From Fimbriimonadia bacterium (lineage in GTDB: Bacteria > Armatimonadota > Fimbriimonadia > Fimbriimonadales > GBS-DC): a stretch of 43,154 nucleotides of DNA. The DNA lies in NCBI GenBank assembly GCA_026129765.1, contig JAHCHP010000025.1, positions 1 through 43,154 of the forward strand, in the 5' to 3' direction. The position numbers and the translations under genes were made by a program. Position 1 is the first letter of the stretch. Every line of letters begins with the position of its first letter. Shown here one piece after another: positions 15,603-24,052 of this stretch. Below the pieces are notes generated by a model that had not been told where the DNA came from, made no database searches, and saw nothing but the letters and a program-made list of their open reading frames with translations.

Positions 15603-17300
15603 TTAATGAGGCGTTTGAGAAGTCTTGTTCTGCCTGAAACTAAAAAGTTCCGGCGAGTAGAATATTCCTCTCTCATTAGGCAGTCCATATAACTCCGGAT
15701 GGAGATATCGACCTCGTTCTTTAGAAGATTTCTCTTGTTCTGATTGAAATCCATTTCGTTGCACCCACAAATCGTTGCGAGTTGCCTCTACTCTCCAAGA
15801 GACTTTTACGTGTGGACGGTCTGTGCGGATTGTAAACTGGTTGTTTGTGATTTCGCGCTCCACAATCGCGTGAGCAAATGATCCAATCACGGTGAGTTGG
15901 TAGCGAAAGTCACGATTGATCGCCTCAAAATAATCGGGCAGGTGTATGGTTGCGGAACCTTGCGAGTCGGTCACTACATTTCCGCTGTAAACATTGAGCG
16001 GTTCTGGGGCTTCTGTGCAAAAATGCCTCAGGAAGTGGGTGTCTGGATGGAGCGGATGGTCAATTTGGAACGACTTAGTGCCCGATGCGCCCATGCGCCC
16101 AGAAGCGTAAACTCCATAACCATCGGAACTGTTGCTGTGCCCATAGACCCCGTAGTTAGTGCCAGTGGTGCTGTTCACCCATCCCACGACTCCCCGTCCG
16201 TAAGTACTGTTGGACTGTCCTACAACACCGGCTGCACTGCCGGTACCACTTAAGGCAATTCCCAATATTCCGCGACCAACGGAACTCATACAAGTACCGT
16301 ATACTCCTGTCGCGGAACCACTGGTTGAGGTCGCATGGCCAGAGACTCCCGTACCTTCTTCACCGGAGGCTGTGCCATATACTCCTATCCCGTGTCCATC
16401 ACTATGTCCTCTTACTCCAATTCCGTTCCACTGGGTGCCTTTGTTATATCCAAAGACACCCGCAGACATTTCACCCGCATTCGTAGCAGAGATTTCACCA
16501 TAAACAGCGGAAACCCCTTCCTCAATTGAGCTGTTAACCGCGTGAAGAGGATGGTTCGGGCTGCTTGTGCCGAAGCCGGCATTGTTAGAAAAATAGGTAC
16601 GACCAACAAAATAGCCAGCGTAACCTGAACTGGAGTTTGTTAAGGCATAAATACCATAGTTGACACCTGAACTGCGAGAAGCCAACGCGTAAACTCCTGT
16701 TCCGTTCGCCGAATCAGCACGACCGGTAACTCCGACTCCAAATCCTGTCGTAGCGCTTGACTGACCCAGCAACCCAGTACCTCCCGCGCTTGAATTCAAT
16801 ATCCTGGATGTGATAGTGCTGCTTGCACTAACGTCAAGAAGGTAGGAGGGACTGGTAGTGCCGATCCCTACATTGGAAGAAAAGTAAGAGCGTCCAACTA
16901 AATAAGCGGCATAACCAGTGCTGGAATAAGTCATCCCGTATATTCCGTAGTTGGTTCCACTAGTACTGGTGGCAACGCCATACAGTCCCGTGCCATTAGG
17001 CGCAGCGCTTTGTCCCCAAATGCCGGTGGGAAAGCCGGACGTGCCAGACGCGATACCAAACACTGCAGCACCCGTACCGTTCGTCTGACCAAAAATTGCC
17101 ACTGCGCTACTGCTGGAATTGTTTATGGTAAACTGTCCTGCTCTACCGGAGCTGGTATTCGTTCCCGATACTGCTGGCGTTGAGCTGCTGGAAGTTCCGC
17201 TCAATGGTTGTGCGTGGACCACGAGCGGAGGGGTGAACAGAAGCGTTCCTCCGAACCAACTCATCGCCCATTTTTTCAATGACCGATTGATACTTTGCAT
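15603..17300 (-). CDS. Secreted YGVYG-repeat surface protein with conserved C-terminal domain
   Basis: 565 residues from ATG 17300, which follows GGAGG; a longer frame to 17324 lacks this. After a signal peptide (to about VHAQP) come roughly 15 irregular repeats of the form G.GVYG.A.S.SG.NYGIYG and GYA.YLVGRSYFSSN.GIGT, like phage tail-fibre and trimeric surface stalks. The last ~150 residues (FQIDHPLHPDTHFLRHFCTE, YSGNVVTDSQGSATIHLPDY, FEAINRDFRYQLTVIGSFAH, KVSWRVEATRNDLW) form a domain I have seen in many bacterial surface proteins of unknown function, often with an IDHPLDP start. Function is unknown; a cell-surface fibre is inferred. Confidence 0.82.
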   Translation of the reverse strand: MQSINRSLKKWAMSWFGGTLLFTPPLVVHAQPLSGTSSSSTPAVSGTNTSSGRAGQFTINNSSSSAVAIFGQTNGTGAAVFGIASGTSGFPTGIWGQSAAPNGTGLYGVATSTSGTNYGIYGMTYSSTGYAAYLVGRSYFSSNVGIGTTSPSYLLDVSASSTITSRILNSSAGGTGLLGQSSATTGFGVGVTGRADSANGTGVYALASRSSGVNYGIYALTNSSSGYAGYFVGRTYFSNNAGFGTSSPNHPLHAVNSSIEEGVSAVYGEISATNAGEMSAGVFGYNKGTQWNGIGVRGHSDGHGIGVYGTASGEEGTGVSGHATSTSGSATGVYGTCMSSVGRGILGIALSGTGSAAGVVGQSNSTYGRGVVGWVNSTTGTNYGVYGHSNSSDGYGVYASGRMGASGTKSFQIDHPLHPDTHFLRHFCTEAPEPLNVYSGNVVTDSQGSATIHLPDYFEAINRDFRYQLTVIGSFAHAIVEREITNNQFTIRTDRPHVKVSWRVEATRNDLWVQRNGFQSEQEKSSKERGRYLHPELYGLPNERGIFYSPELFSFRQNKTSQTPH

Positions 17301-17334
17301 GTAAAGCCTCCAATATGCAATCACAAATATTCCC

Positions 17335-17359
17335 AGTAAGGAGAGGCTTTCTCCTTACT
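17335..17359 (-). promoter_or_regulatory. Leader hairpin of the 17300 gene
   Basis: AGTAAGGAGA / TCTCCTTACT, a perfect 10-bp stem with a 5-base loop. It sits between a CATAAT -10-like box and the GGAGG ribosome site of the minus-strand gene. The stem contains an SD-like AAGGAG paired to its complement. Confidence 0.65.
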
Positions 17360-17432
17360 CGAAACAGTAAAATTATGGGATGAGAAATCTTTTTCTTTAG
17401 TTGTGACGAGAATTCGCTTATGCTCATTTGCA

Positions 17433-17453
17433 GAGGAAAGAGGAAAGAGGAAA
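17433..17453. repeat. Short tandem repeat (GAGGAAA x3)
   Basis: Three perfect head-to-tail copies of the 7-mer GAGGAAA between the divergent genes at 17300 and 17563. The rest of this 262-base gap shows nothing else beyond the hairpin listed. Confidence 0.8.
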
Positions 17454-17562
17454 GATGAGCTCAAATCTCAGCCGGTCGAGGGCATATATAGAATAATTTA
17501 CTAAACTTTGCGGCGAAGGTATCGTCTAACTTGAAGTAAAAATTGAGGAGATAATTGGATAT

Positions 17563-19695
17563 ATGAACTTTCGCATTTTCTATGTTTGTTGGGTAGTGTT
17601 TATAACCTTCCGTCTAAGTTTTTCGGCTAATGCCTCTGTAAGTCAGGATATACCCATTCACAGGATGGCAACAGGTCAATCTCTCCCCAACATTGTCAAA
17701 TTGACCAACATCGTTGTAGACGACAAACGTGGCAGAGCTTATTTTGCTGGCAGCTTGAGTAGACACATTGGCGTAATCGATACACTATCATTCCAAATGG
17801 TCGACGCGATCGATACCGGTGTCAATGGTTTCACCTTCAAGTTTCTGCGGATTAATCCGACAACCGGAGTTCTCTATATGTTTGTACTTGAGACAGGTCG
17901 ACTTTATCGGATTGACCCTTTCGGGCGAGTGGTCTCCCCTCCCATCTCAGTACAACGCTCTCCGGTGATTGATCCGGTTTCAAATCGTCTGTACATTACC
18001 GAGATGCCTGACAAGATACGAATTTACGATGAGAATATGCAACTCCAGCAAAGTATACAGGGTCTCACCGACCCAGGCGAATTGTTCGTCGATGCGGAAA
18101 GCAATCGGTTATATATGCTGCATACAGTTCCGCCTCCAAGAGCCGGGGTGAGCGTCTTCAATTTGACTACCAAAGCATTCATTAGGCGATACAACATGCC
18201 GATAGGTTTCGATGGACTGCCCAAAAGTCTTTATGTGGGCAACGGTAAGATTTATGTTACCTCCAACAGTTTCAGAAACTCGTTGTCAATTCTGGATGTT
18301 GACACGGGAAACGGCATTCTCATTCCTTTAACGGAGTCGGGCGGACCGATGGAACTATACCAGGGACAACTTTACCAAATGACCGGCTTCCCTTTTTATC
18401 CGGGCTACCTTCCTCAAGCAGATGGAGCGTATGGAATTCTGGAAGCGAGAAATGCGATGACCGGTCAAAAAAATTGGGATTTATTGACCGATTTTGAGAC
18501 AACTTACTTTGATATTGATTCGTCCTCTGGGCGAATGTTCTATACGGCAACTGGAAATGGGGTGATAGGTGTGCTGGACTTAGGAACACGCAACCGTATC
18601 GGAGAGATCGATGTCACCACAACTATTGAGGATGTTTTGGTTCATCCAACGGATGGTTCACTTTATTTGCGAAATCGTCTGGGTGGATCTGAAATTTATC
18701 GACTGAACCCGGTTCAACGCGAAATCACTCATGTGCTTCAACCGGGAAAATGGCCTACAAAAATCATATTGGATGAAGGGCGCAACCAGATATATGCTTT
18801 GAGCCATTATGAAGCCAAGGTCTCTGTGTTCAGTCTCACCACTCATCAGAAAGTAAGAGACATAGTGTTGCAGACGCAACGCGCGCGCACTGATGCCCTT
18901 TCCACAATGTGCCTAAACAGAACAACGGGATTCCTGTATGTTATTATGCCGGAGTCTGGAACTTTCACGAAGATATCGGCAGAGGGCTCGAGCGAACCAA
19001 CTACCATCACAATCCCTAACTTTGACCCAACCCGTGCGCGTGGCCCAGGCGAACTACACATCGCGGTCAATGAATTGTTAAATAGAGTCTATCTTTTTCA
19101 CAGACAAACAAAGCGCCTTCAGATTTACAATGGGGATTCTTTACATTTGATGAGTTCCAGCACTATTCAGGAATTCAATCAGCCAATCTCACCTTTAGAC
19201 CTTCTGTATTGCGACGAGGCTCGAGGACGATTGTTTGTTGGTCCACAGATTGTCAACGCCCAAACCGGGACATTGATTGGGCGATTACCACAAGGATTGA
19301 AGGTTATCGGCGCAAAACCCGACGGCAGCCGGCATTATGTGCTCGACCAGTTATCCCCTCCTTTTAGGGAAAGAGTCATAGAGTATGACCCTGATTTCCA
19401 CACAGTCTTTCAACAATGGGAGTTCGCCCCTATTCAAGGGATCTTCTCTGCCATTGGTTTTGACTTCTCTCGGAATCGATTATATGTAGGTTACTTCGAG
19501 CGGGGTGATCTGGGTGTTCACCGCTTAGGTCGCCGAGGAGACGCCAATTATGACGGCTGTGTGAATGACCTTGATCTATTGGCAGTCTTGTTCGTTTTCG
19601 GCGGCATTAGTCTTGACGCTGATTTGAATCTGGATGGGGAGGTGAATGATCTTGACCTCCTTGAGGCATTGTTCCATTTCGGAGAAGGGTGCTGA
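17563..19695 (+). CDS. Secreted beta-propeller protein with dockerin-like C-terminus
   Basis: 710 residues with an N-terminal signal peptide (IFYVCWVVFITFRLSFSANA). The body is a run of YVTN/NHL-like blades: VDDKRGRAYFAGSLSRHIGV, VDAESNRLYMLHTVPP, IDSSSGRMFYTATGNGVIGV, HPTDGSLYLRNRLGG, LDEGRNQIYALSHYEAKVSV, CDEARGRLFVGPQ. That pattern fits one or two seven-blade propellers. The last ~50 residues carry GDANYDGCVNDLD and DLNLDGEVNDLD loops with LL.VLF and end FHFGEGC. No catalytic motif is seen; a surface binding or structural role is inferred. GAGGAG lies 12 bases before the ATG. By eye the gene is AT-richer than the housekeeping genes. Confidence 0.85.
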   Translation: MNFRIFYVCWVVFITFRLSFSANASVSQDIPIHRMATGQSLPNIVKLTNIVVDDKRGRAYFAGSLSRHIGVIDTLSFQMVDAIDTGVNGFTFKFLRINPTTGVLYMFVLETGRLYRIDPFGRVVSPPISVQRSPVIDPVSNRLYITEMPDKIRIYDENMQLQQSIQGLTDPGELFVDAESNRLYMLHTVPPPRAGVSVFNLTTKAFIRRYNMPIGFDGLPKSLYVGNGKIYVTSNSFRNSLSILDVDTGNGILIPLTESGGPMELYQGQLYQMTGFPFYPGYLPQADGAYGILEARNAMTGQKNWDLLTDFETTYFDIDSSSGRMFYTATGNGVIGVLDLGTRNRIGEIDVTTTIEDVLVHPTDGSLYLRNRLGGSEIYRLNPVQREITHVLQPGKWPTKIILDEGRNQIYALSHYEAKVSVFSLTTHQKVRDIVLQTQRARTDALSTMCLNRTTGFLYVIMPESGTFTKISAEGSSEPTTITIPNFDPTRARGPGELHIAVNELLNRVYLFHRQTKRLQIYNGDSLHLMSSSTIQEFNQPISPLDLLYCDEARGRLFVGPQIVNAQTGTLIGRLPQGLKVIGAKPDGSRHYVLDQLSPPFRERVIEYDPDFHTVFQQWEFAPIQGIFSAIGFDFSRNRLYVGYFERGDLGVHRLGRRGDANYDGCVNDLDLLAVLFVFGGISLDADLNLDGEVNDLDLLEALFHFGEGC

Positions 19696-19850
19696 TGCAG
19701 ATTCCTTAGAATGTAAACGCTGATTCTTGAGGTACAATCATGTTTCATTATCATGTTGATGTTTCTGAAACAGTGTTCCAGTTTCATTAGGTTGACGAAA
19801 CTGATATTGCTTGCGTGTGCTGGGTGAAATTTGAGATTAAGTCACTTATT

Positions 19851-20225
19851 ATGAACAAGCTGAAGACAGGAGAGAATGTCGAGAGAGTGAGGTCCATCTG
19901 TCTCGCTCTTCCAGAGGCAGACGAGATAGAAACGTGGGGGCATCCCACTTTCCGCGTAAACGACAAGATCTTTGCAGGTCTGTCTGGAGACAAAGACCCC
20001 GACCGAACGAGTTGCAGTTTCAAGTCTCATATGGAGTTAAGAGATGCTCTCGTCCAATCACAACCCAACCGATATTTCGTACCGCCGTACGTCGGGAATA
20101 AAGGGTGGTTAGGAGTTTATCTGGACCTTGATGAGATAGATTGGGAACTGATTGAGGGGCTTATTGTTGAAAGCTACTGTCTCATCGCCCCCAAAAGGTT
20201 GGTAAAACTCGTATCTCCCCGATAA
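19851..20225 (+). CDS. MmcQ/YjbR family protein
   Basis: A 124-residue protein with the MmcQ/YjbR (CyaY-like fold) pattern: VRSICLALPEADEIETWGHP, FRVNDKIFAGLSG, CSFKSHMELRDALVQSQPNR, YFVPPYVGNKGWLGVYLD, WELIEGLIVESYCLIAPKRL. Members are small stand-alone proteins often called DNA-binding; the exact role is unsettled. I chose ATG 19851, the family start; an upstream frame from 19815 adds residues that do not fit. No Shine-Dalgarno sequence is visible. It is the last gene of the AT-richer stretch. Confidence 0.88.
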   Translation: MNKLKTGENVERVRSICLALPEADEIETWGHPTFRVNDKIFAGLSGDKDPDRTSCSFKSHMELRDALVQSQPNRYFVPPYVGNKGWLGVYLDLDEIDWELIEGLIVESYCLIAPKRLVKLVSPR

Positions 20226-20329
20226 TCGCAAATATTTTTCTTTATGTAATGATTTCTCGCCAAACGAGGATGAAAATCGTTTCCGCGCCGTTTTTCCTGG
20301 AAAGATGTTTGTAAATGGCGCTGTCCGAG

Positions 20330-20402
20330 AAGCAGTGCCGTTCGCTGCGCTCAGGGTGACAGATAGGAAAAGCAGACGCGTTCGCTGCGCTCAGGGTGAC
20401 AG
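20330..20402. repeat. Dispersed repeat cluster 4
   Basis: Two near-identical head-to-tail copies of GTTCGCTGCGCTCAGGGTGA (each preceded by AAGCAG), separated by about 20 bases, ending 20 bases upstream of the gnd -10 box. Confidence 0.85.
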
Positions 20403-20422
20403 CATGGGCAATCCGCCTCTGG

Positions 20423-20428
20423 TATACT
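20423..20428 (+). promoter_or_regulatory. -10 box (TATACT) of a probably leaderless gnd
   Basis: GGTATACTT with the box ending exactly 7 bases before the ATG at 20436, the same geometry as at purK. No ribosome site or convincing -35 is seen. Confidence 0.6.
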
Positions 20429-20435
20429 TCTTTCC

Positions 20436-21359
20436 ATGAAATTGGCGATGATCGGGTTAGGGCGCATGGGCGGAAACATGGCTTGCCGCCTGACCCAAAA
20501 AGGGCACTCGGTGGTGGGTTATGCGCGCACCCGCGAAACGGTCGACGAACACAAGGCTTTCGGAATCTTACCGGCTTACTCCCCCGAACAAGTGATTGAA
20601 CAATTGGAGCCGCCTCGGCTGCTTTGGTTTATGCTGCCTGCGGGCAACGTCACCGAAGACGGAATTCTCGAATTCGCGGCGCGATTGCAACCGGGTGATA
20701 TGATCGTGAACGGCGCGAACAGCTATTACAAAGACTCGATGCACTATGCGGAGAGTTTGAAAGCGAAGGGCATTCTTTTTGCCGATGTGGGCGTATCGGG
20801 CGGCGTTTGGGGCTTGGAAAACGGCTACGGCTTGATGGCAGGGGGCGAAACCGAGGCGATTGGTCGCATTAAACCGCTGCTGTTGGACCTTGCGCCTGCG
20901 CCAGACAAGGGCTGGGTGCATGCCGGTCCGGTGGGCGCGGGTCATTTCGTAAAGATGGTTCACAACGGCATCGAGTACGGACTGATGCAAGCCTACGGCG
21001 AAGGCTTTGAGCTGTTGAAACGCAAAGAGGAATTCGGGATCGATGTGGGCGCGGTCGCGGAAGCCTGGCAACATGGCACGGTGGTGCGTAGTTGGCTGTT
21101 GGACCTGATCGCCGGGTTCTTGAGCCAAGATACTGAACTGGAGTCGGTCGCGCCTTATGTCGCCGATTCGGGCGAGGGGAGATGGACCGCGCAAGAAGCG
21201 ATTGAATTGGGTTCGCCTGCGCCGTTGATCACGCTTGCTTTGCACGAACGGTTCCGTAGCCAAGATGAGAACGGCTACACCTACCGAGTTTTATCTAAGC
21301 TACGCCAAGCGTTTGGAGGGCATGCAGTCAAGGCAACAGAGGATGACAAAGGCGGATGA
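20436..21359 (+). CDS. gnd: 6-phosphogluconate dehydrogenase (decarboxylating), short form
   Basis: Oxidises 6-phosphogluconate to ribulose 5-phosphate and CO2. The 307 residues start with the Rossmann loop [11 protein letters not shown]. Then come [29 protein letters not shown], the substrate signature [20 protein letters not shown], and [20 protein letters not shown] with the catalytic Lys and the H-N-G-I-E-Y substrate motif. The length marks the short YqeC/GndA-type family, often NAD-preferring, instead of the ~470-residue form. It overlaps zwf by ATGA, so the two oxidative pentose phosphate enzymes are translationally coupled. Confidence 0.95.
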   Translation: MKLAMIGLGRMGGNMACRLTQKGHSVVGYARTRETVDEHKAFGILPAYSPEQVIEQLEPPRLLWFMLPAGNVTEDGILEFAARLQPGDMIVNGANSYYKDSMHYAESLKAKGILFADVGVSGGVWGLENGYGLMAGGETEAIGRIKPLLLDLAPAPDKGWVHAGPVGAGHFVKMVHNGIEYGLMQAYGEGFELLKRKEEFGIDVGAVAEAWQHGTVVRSWLLDLIAGFLSQDTELESVAPYVADSGEGRWTAQEAIELGSPAPLITLALHERFRSQDENGYTYRVLSKLRQAFGGHAVKATEDDKGG

Positions 21360-22795
21360 AGACGCAGCTGGTCATTCTGGGCGCGACGGGCGATTTGAGC
21401 CGTAACTTGCTGCTGCCCGCGCTTTACAAATTGTGTCAGGCAGGCATGCTGAAGGAAGACCTGCAGATCGCGCTTTATGCCCGGCGCGAATACACGCTGG
21501 AGTCGCTGCTCAAGGAAGTGGAGACCGCGTGGAAAGAGCAGGGCATCGATACGCGTCACTGGCAGGCGTTCTCCCGGCGGTTTGTGGCGTATACGCGGGG
21601 CGGTCTCGATGTGGAGGGGATCAGCCAACTGCGCGATGTGGTTCACGGAAATGCTGTGTTCTATCTCGCGCTGCCCCCGGGTGTTTTTGCGCAGGCTGCC
21701 GAGTATCTGGCGGCAGTGGGTTTGAACCGAGAGGAGGGCGGCTTCCGTCGTTTGGTCATCGAGAAGCCGTTTGGCTATGACATCGAAAGCGCGAGAACGC
21801 TGGATCAGCATGTGCGCGCCTCTTGGCGGGAAGATCAAATCTTTCGCATTGACCATTACCTGGGTAAAGAGACCGTTCAGAATATTTTGGTGTTTCGTTT
21901 CGCGAACTTGCTGCTGGAGCCTCTTTGGAACCGCAACTATGTGGAGCATGTGCAGATCACAGCGGCGGAGACCTCCGGGTTGGGTGGCGGGCGGGGCGGA
22001 TACTATGACCAGGCAGGCGCGCTGCGGGATATGATCCAGAACCATTTGATTCAATTGTTTACCTTGACCGCGATGGAGCCGCCTTCCAGCCTGATCTATG
22101 ATGACCTGCGCTCGGAAAAAGTGAAGGTGCTGAAGAGCGTTCGACCGATCCCGCGTCATGCGGTCAATGCGTTTGTCGTTCGGGCGCAATACACTTCCGG
22201 CGTCGTTGACAACCAACCCGTTCCTGGGTATTTGGAAGAGGAGGAGATCGCTTCGGAATCCTCGACCGAGAGTTTCGCGGCAGTGAAATTTTATGTGGAT
22301 AACTGGCGGTGGCGGGGCGTGCCATTTTACCTGCGCACGGGCAAACGCTTGAAAGCGGACCGCAGCGAAATCGCCATCCAGCTCAAACTGCCGCCGCTGC
22401 ACCTGTTTCGAGAAACACCGTTGGACCGCTTGGAGCCGAACTGGTTTATCTTTGAGATGAAGCCCGCGGAGGCGATCTATTTGTTGGCGCAAGCGAAAAC
22501 CTTGGGGCTGGAATTGAAGCCCCGCTCATTGGTTTTGCGCGCGCCCTATCGCGAACCCGGCACGGAGGGTTTCGACGCTTACGCAACGCTGCTGCTCGAT
22601 GTGTTGGAGGGGAACCGCGCCCACTTCCTGCGATTTGACGAGGTGGAATGGGCGTGGCAGGTGTTGGACCCCATTGTCAAAGCATGGCAAAGCGATTCGG
22701 GTCCGTTGGCGACCTATCCTGCCGGGTCGGAAGGTCCCCCCGAAGCGGAGCGAATCCTGGATTCGGAAACGCACCGCTGGCGCGCGGTGGAGTGA
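21356..22795 (+). CDS. zwf: Glucose-6-phosphate 1-dehydrogenase
   Basis: Oxidises glucose 6-phosphate to 6-phosphogluconolactone, feeding gnd after lactonase action. The 479 residues show the nucleotide loop [17 protein letters not shown] (family: GASGDLAKRKL), the lysine motif [16 protein letters not shown] (residues 134-149), and the active-site signature RIDHYLGKE (164-172, catalytic His167 and Lys171), then [34 protein letters not shown], and [10 protein letters not shown]. All expected features are present. The ATG overlaps the gnd stop. No pgl (6-phosphogluconolactonase) is next to it in the window. Confidence 0.96.
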   Translation: MKTQLVILGATGDLSRNLLLPALYKLCQAGMLKEDLQIALYARREYTLESLLKEVETAWKEQGIDTRHWQAFSRRFVAYTRGGLDVEGISQLRDVVHGNAVFYLALPPGVFAQAAEYLAAVGLNREEGGFRRLVIEKPFGYDIESARTLDQHVRASWREDQIFRIDHYLGKETVQNILVFRFANLLLEPLWNRNYVEHVQITAAETSGLGGGRGGYYDQAGALRDMIQNHLIQLFTLTAMEPPSSLIYDDLRSEKVKVLKSVRPIPRHAVNAFVVRAQYTSGVVDNQPVPGYLEEEEIASESSTESFAAVKFYVDNWRWRGVPFYLRTGKRLKADRSEIAIQLKLPPLHLFRETPLDRLEPNWFIFEMKPAEAIYLLAQAKTLGLELKPRSLVLRAPYREPGTEGFDAYATLLLDVLEGNRAHFLRFDEVEWAWQVLDPIVKAWQSDSGPLATYPAGSEGPPEAERILDSETHRWRAVE

Positions 22796-23105
22796 AGAAT
22801 TTTAGGATGGTTCACTCGGCATTGAAGGGAGGTATAAACAGCAGATTCTTCGGCTCCGCTCGGCATGACTACTATGCAGGCTTTGCCTCGGCTGTCATTC
22901 TGAGCGAAGCGAAGAATCTGCTGTTACCTCTTCATGAGTTAACATGTTCGCGCGCTATAAGATAGGTACTGAGGCTCCATCACCTCAACCATGATACTTG
23001 TTCACGACCGGCTTCATGTCTCCTCACAATCTCTCCAGAATACCAGAAAACCCCGTGAATTTATCTTTGGTAAGCGCAAAAGAATCGTGTTATCATAATC
23101 GCAAC
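22796..23105. other. Intergenic region with dispersed repeat cluster 5
   Basis: This 310-base stretch before the PEP-CTERM promoter holds repeat modules at 22839-22926 (CAGCAGATTCTTCGGCTCCG, GCTCGGCATGAC and GTCATTCTGAGCGAAGCGAA). The part from about 22990 to 23105 is similar to 25575-25700 upstream of the other PEP-CTERM gene. No gene is seen. Confidence 0.75.
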
Positions 23106-23161
23106 TTCTGAATATCGATGCCTTTTGTCCGCTTTTGGGTGGTTCAGGAGTCATGGATAAT
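23106..23161 (+). promoter_or_regulatory. Promoter and conserved upstream block of PEP-CTERM gene 1
   Basis: A 50-base block (23106-23155) is identical, apart from one base, to 25701-25750 upstream of the second PEP-CTERM gene. It contains TTTTGG (23133-23138), 17 bases, then GATAAT (23156-23161) as the -10. Confidence 0.65.
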
Positions 23162-23162
23162 T

Positions 23163-23179
23163 GGAGTTAAGATTACTCC
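23163..23179 (+). promoter_or_regulatory. 5'-leader hairpin of PEP-CTERM gene 1
   Basis: GGAGT / ACTCC stem (5 bp, 7-base loop) beginning right after the -10 box, at about the predicted transcript start. The other copy forms a different but equivalent stem at 25760-25777. Confidence 0.5.
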
Positions 23180-23227
23180 TTCTCACGACTGCACACACGC
23201 AACCTAAAGGAGGTTTTCTCAATATAC

Positions 23228-23851
23228 ATGAAACGTACACTTTTTGCATTAGCAGCGATTAGCGTTTTTGCCACCATGGCGAACGCCAGTAACTTAGACT
23301 ACGATGCCGACCCGGGCGCAGGTTATACCAACTTCTTCCCCGGTGGCACCGATTTCCAAGTGTTGGATGATGTGAACCGCACCACCGCGTTGGGTATCAA
23401 ACAGATCAACATCATGTACTTCAGCCCTTTTGGAGCCCCCGCCGATGTGACGTTGTATGTCTATGCTCAGAATACCGATGGCACGGTGGGCGGACTATTG
23501 CACACTCAGACAGTGTTTGGCATTCTTTCCGGAGCTCTTAGTCAGCTCCAATTCGCAACTCCGAATATCGCAGTGGGCGTCCAGAATCTGTGGATCGGCA
23601 TTTCCGCGAACCGCGCGAACGCGGGCATGATGCTCACCCCCCCCCCCGGTACGGTTATTCTGGGATCCAGCGCAAATGTGTACGCGTATGATCAGGACCT
23701 AAGCGGTGTGATTGATGCTAATGAATACTTCCAGTTCCAGCATTTTGTCTCCAACTTCGCGATTGAGACGATGGTTCCTGAGCCTGCCAGCATGATCGCT
23801 CTGGGCGCAGGTCTAGCTGCTCTGGCTGCTCGCCGACGCCGCAAAGCCTAA
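23228..23851 (+). CDS. PEP-CTERM sorting-domain protein 1
   Basis: A 207-residue exported protein: signal peptide MKRTLFALAAISVFATMANA, a beta-rich body (LDYDADPGAGYTNFF, DVTLYVYAQNTDGTVGGLLH, LWIGISANRANAG), and a textbook PEP-CTERM tail VPEPASMIALG, hydrophobic stretch, RRRRKA. Such tails direct processing by an exosortase (none in the window), usually in bacteria that make extracellular polysaccharide. It is about 85% identical by eye to the 25821-26447 protein, including leader, AAAGGAGGT ribosome site and terminator. The body has no recognised enzyme motif. Confidence 0.92.
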   Translation: MKRTLFALAAISVFATMANASNLDYDADPGAGYTNFFPGGTDFQVLDDVNRTTALGIKQINIMYFSPFGAPADVTLYVYAQNTDGTVGGLLHTQTVFGILSGALSQLQFATPNIAVGVQNLWIGISANRANAGMMLTPPPGTVILGSSANVYAYDQDLSGVIDANEYFQFQHFVSNFAIETMVPEPASMIALGAGLAALAARRRRKA

Positions 23852-23882
23852 GCGTCTGACACGCGAGTATCAGCACAACTCA

Positions 23883-23918
23883 AACAGCCTTCCTGGTTCT
23901 TACTGGGAGGGCTGTTTT
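23883..23918 (+). terminator. Terminator of PEP-CTERM gene 1
   Basis: AACAGCC...GGCTGTT stem with an inner TCC/GGA pairing, followed by TT then GC. The same structure follows the second copy. Confidence 0.8.
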
Positions 23919-23979
23919 GCTGTGTTGGAAGCAAAGCATGCCCTCAATACCTTGTCACGTCGATACACTCTAAATGCAG

Positions 23980-24044
23980 ATGGCTCTGCTTTGCTCGGCA
24001 TGACGAGAGTCTGTCACTTTGAGCGCAGCGAACGGGTCTGCTTT
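23980..24044. repeat. Dispersed repeat cluster 6
   Basis: Degraded CTCTGCTTTGCTCGGCATGA module followed by GTCACTTTGAGCGCAGCGAA and CGGGTCTGCTTT, ending next to the pgk stop codon. Confidence 0.8.
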
Positions 24045-24052
24045 TGACAACA

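Noticed and set aside
13651..19695. Cellulosome (dockerin/cohesin) locus
   Set aside because: The tails resemble dockerins but there are no cohesins, carbohydrate-binding modules or cellulases here.
21281..22492. 403-codon open frame on the minus strand
   Set aside because: It lies opposite zwf, which has all family motifs; the antisense translation has no recognisable domain.
22930..23100. tRNA or small RNA gene in the long gap before PEP-CTERM gene 1
   Set aside because: No cloverleaf or conserved RNA motif could be found by eye; the region aligns with the duplicated upstream region of copy 2.
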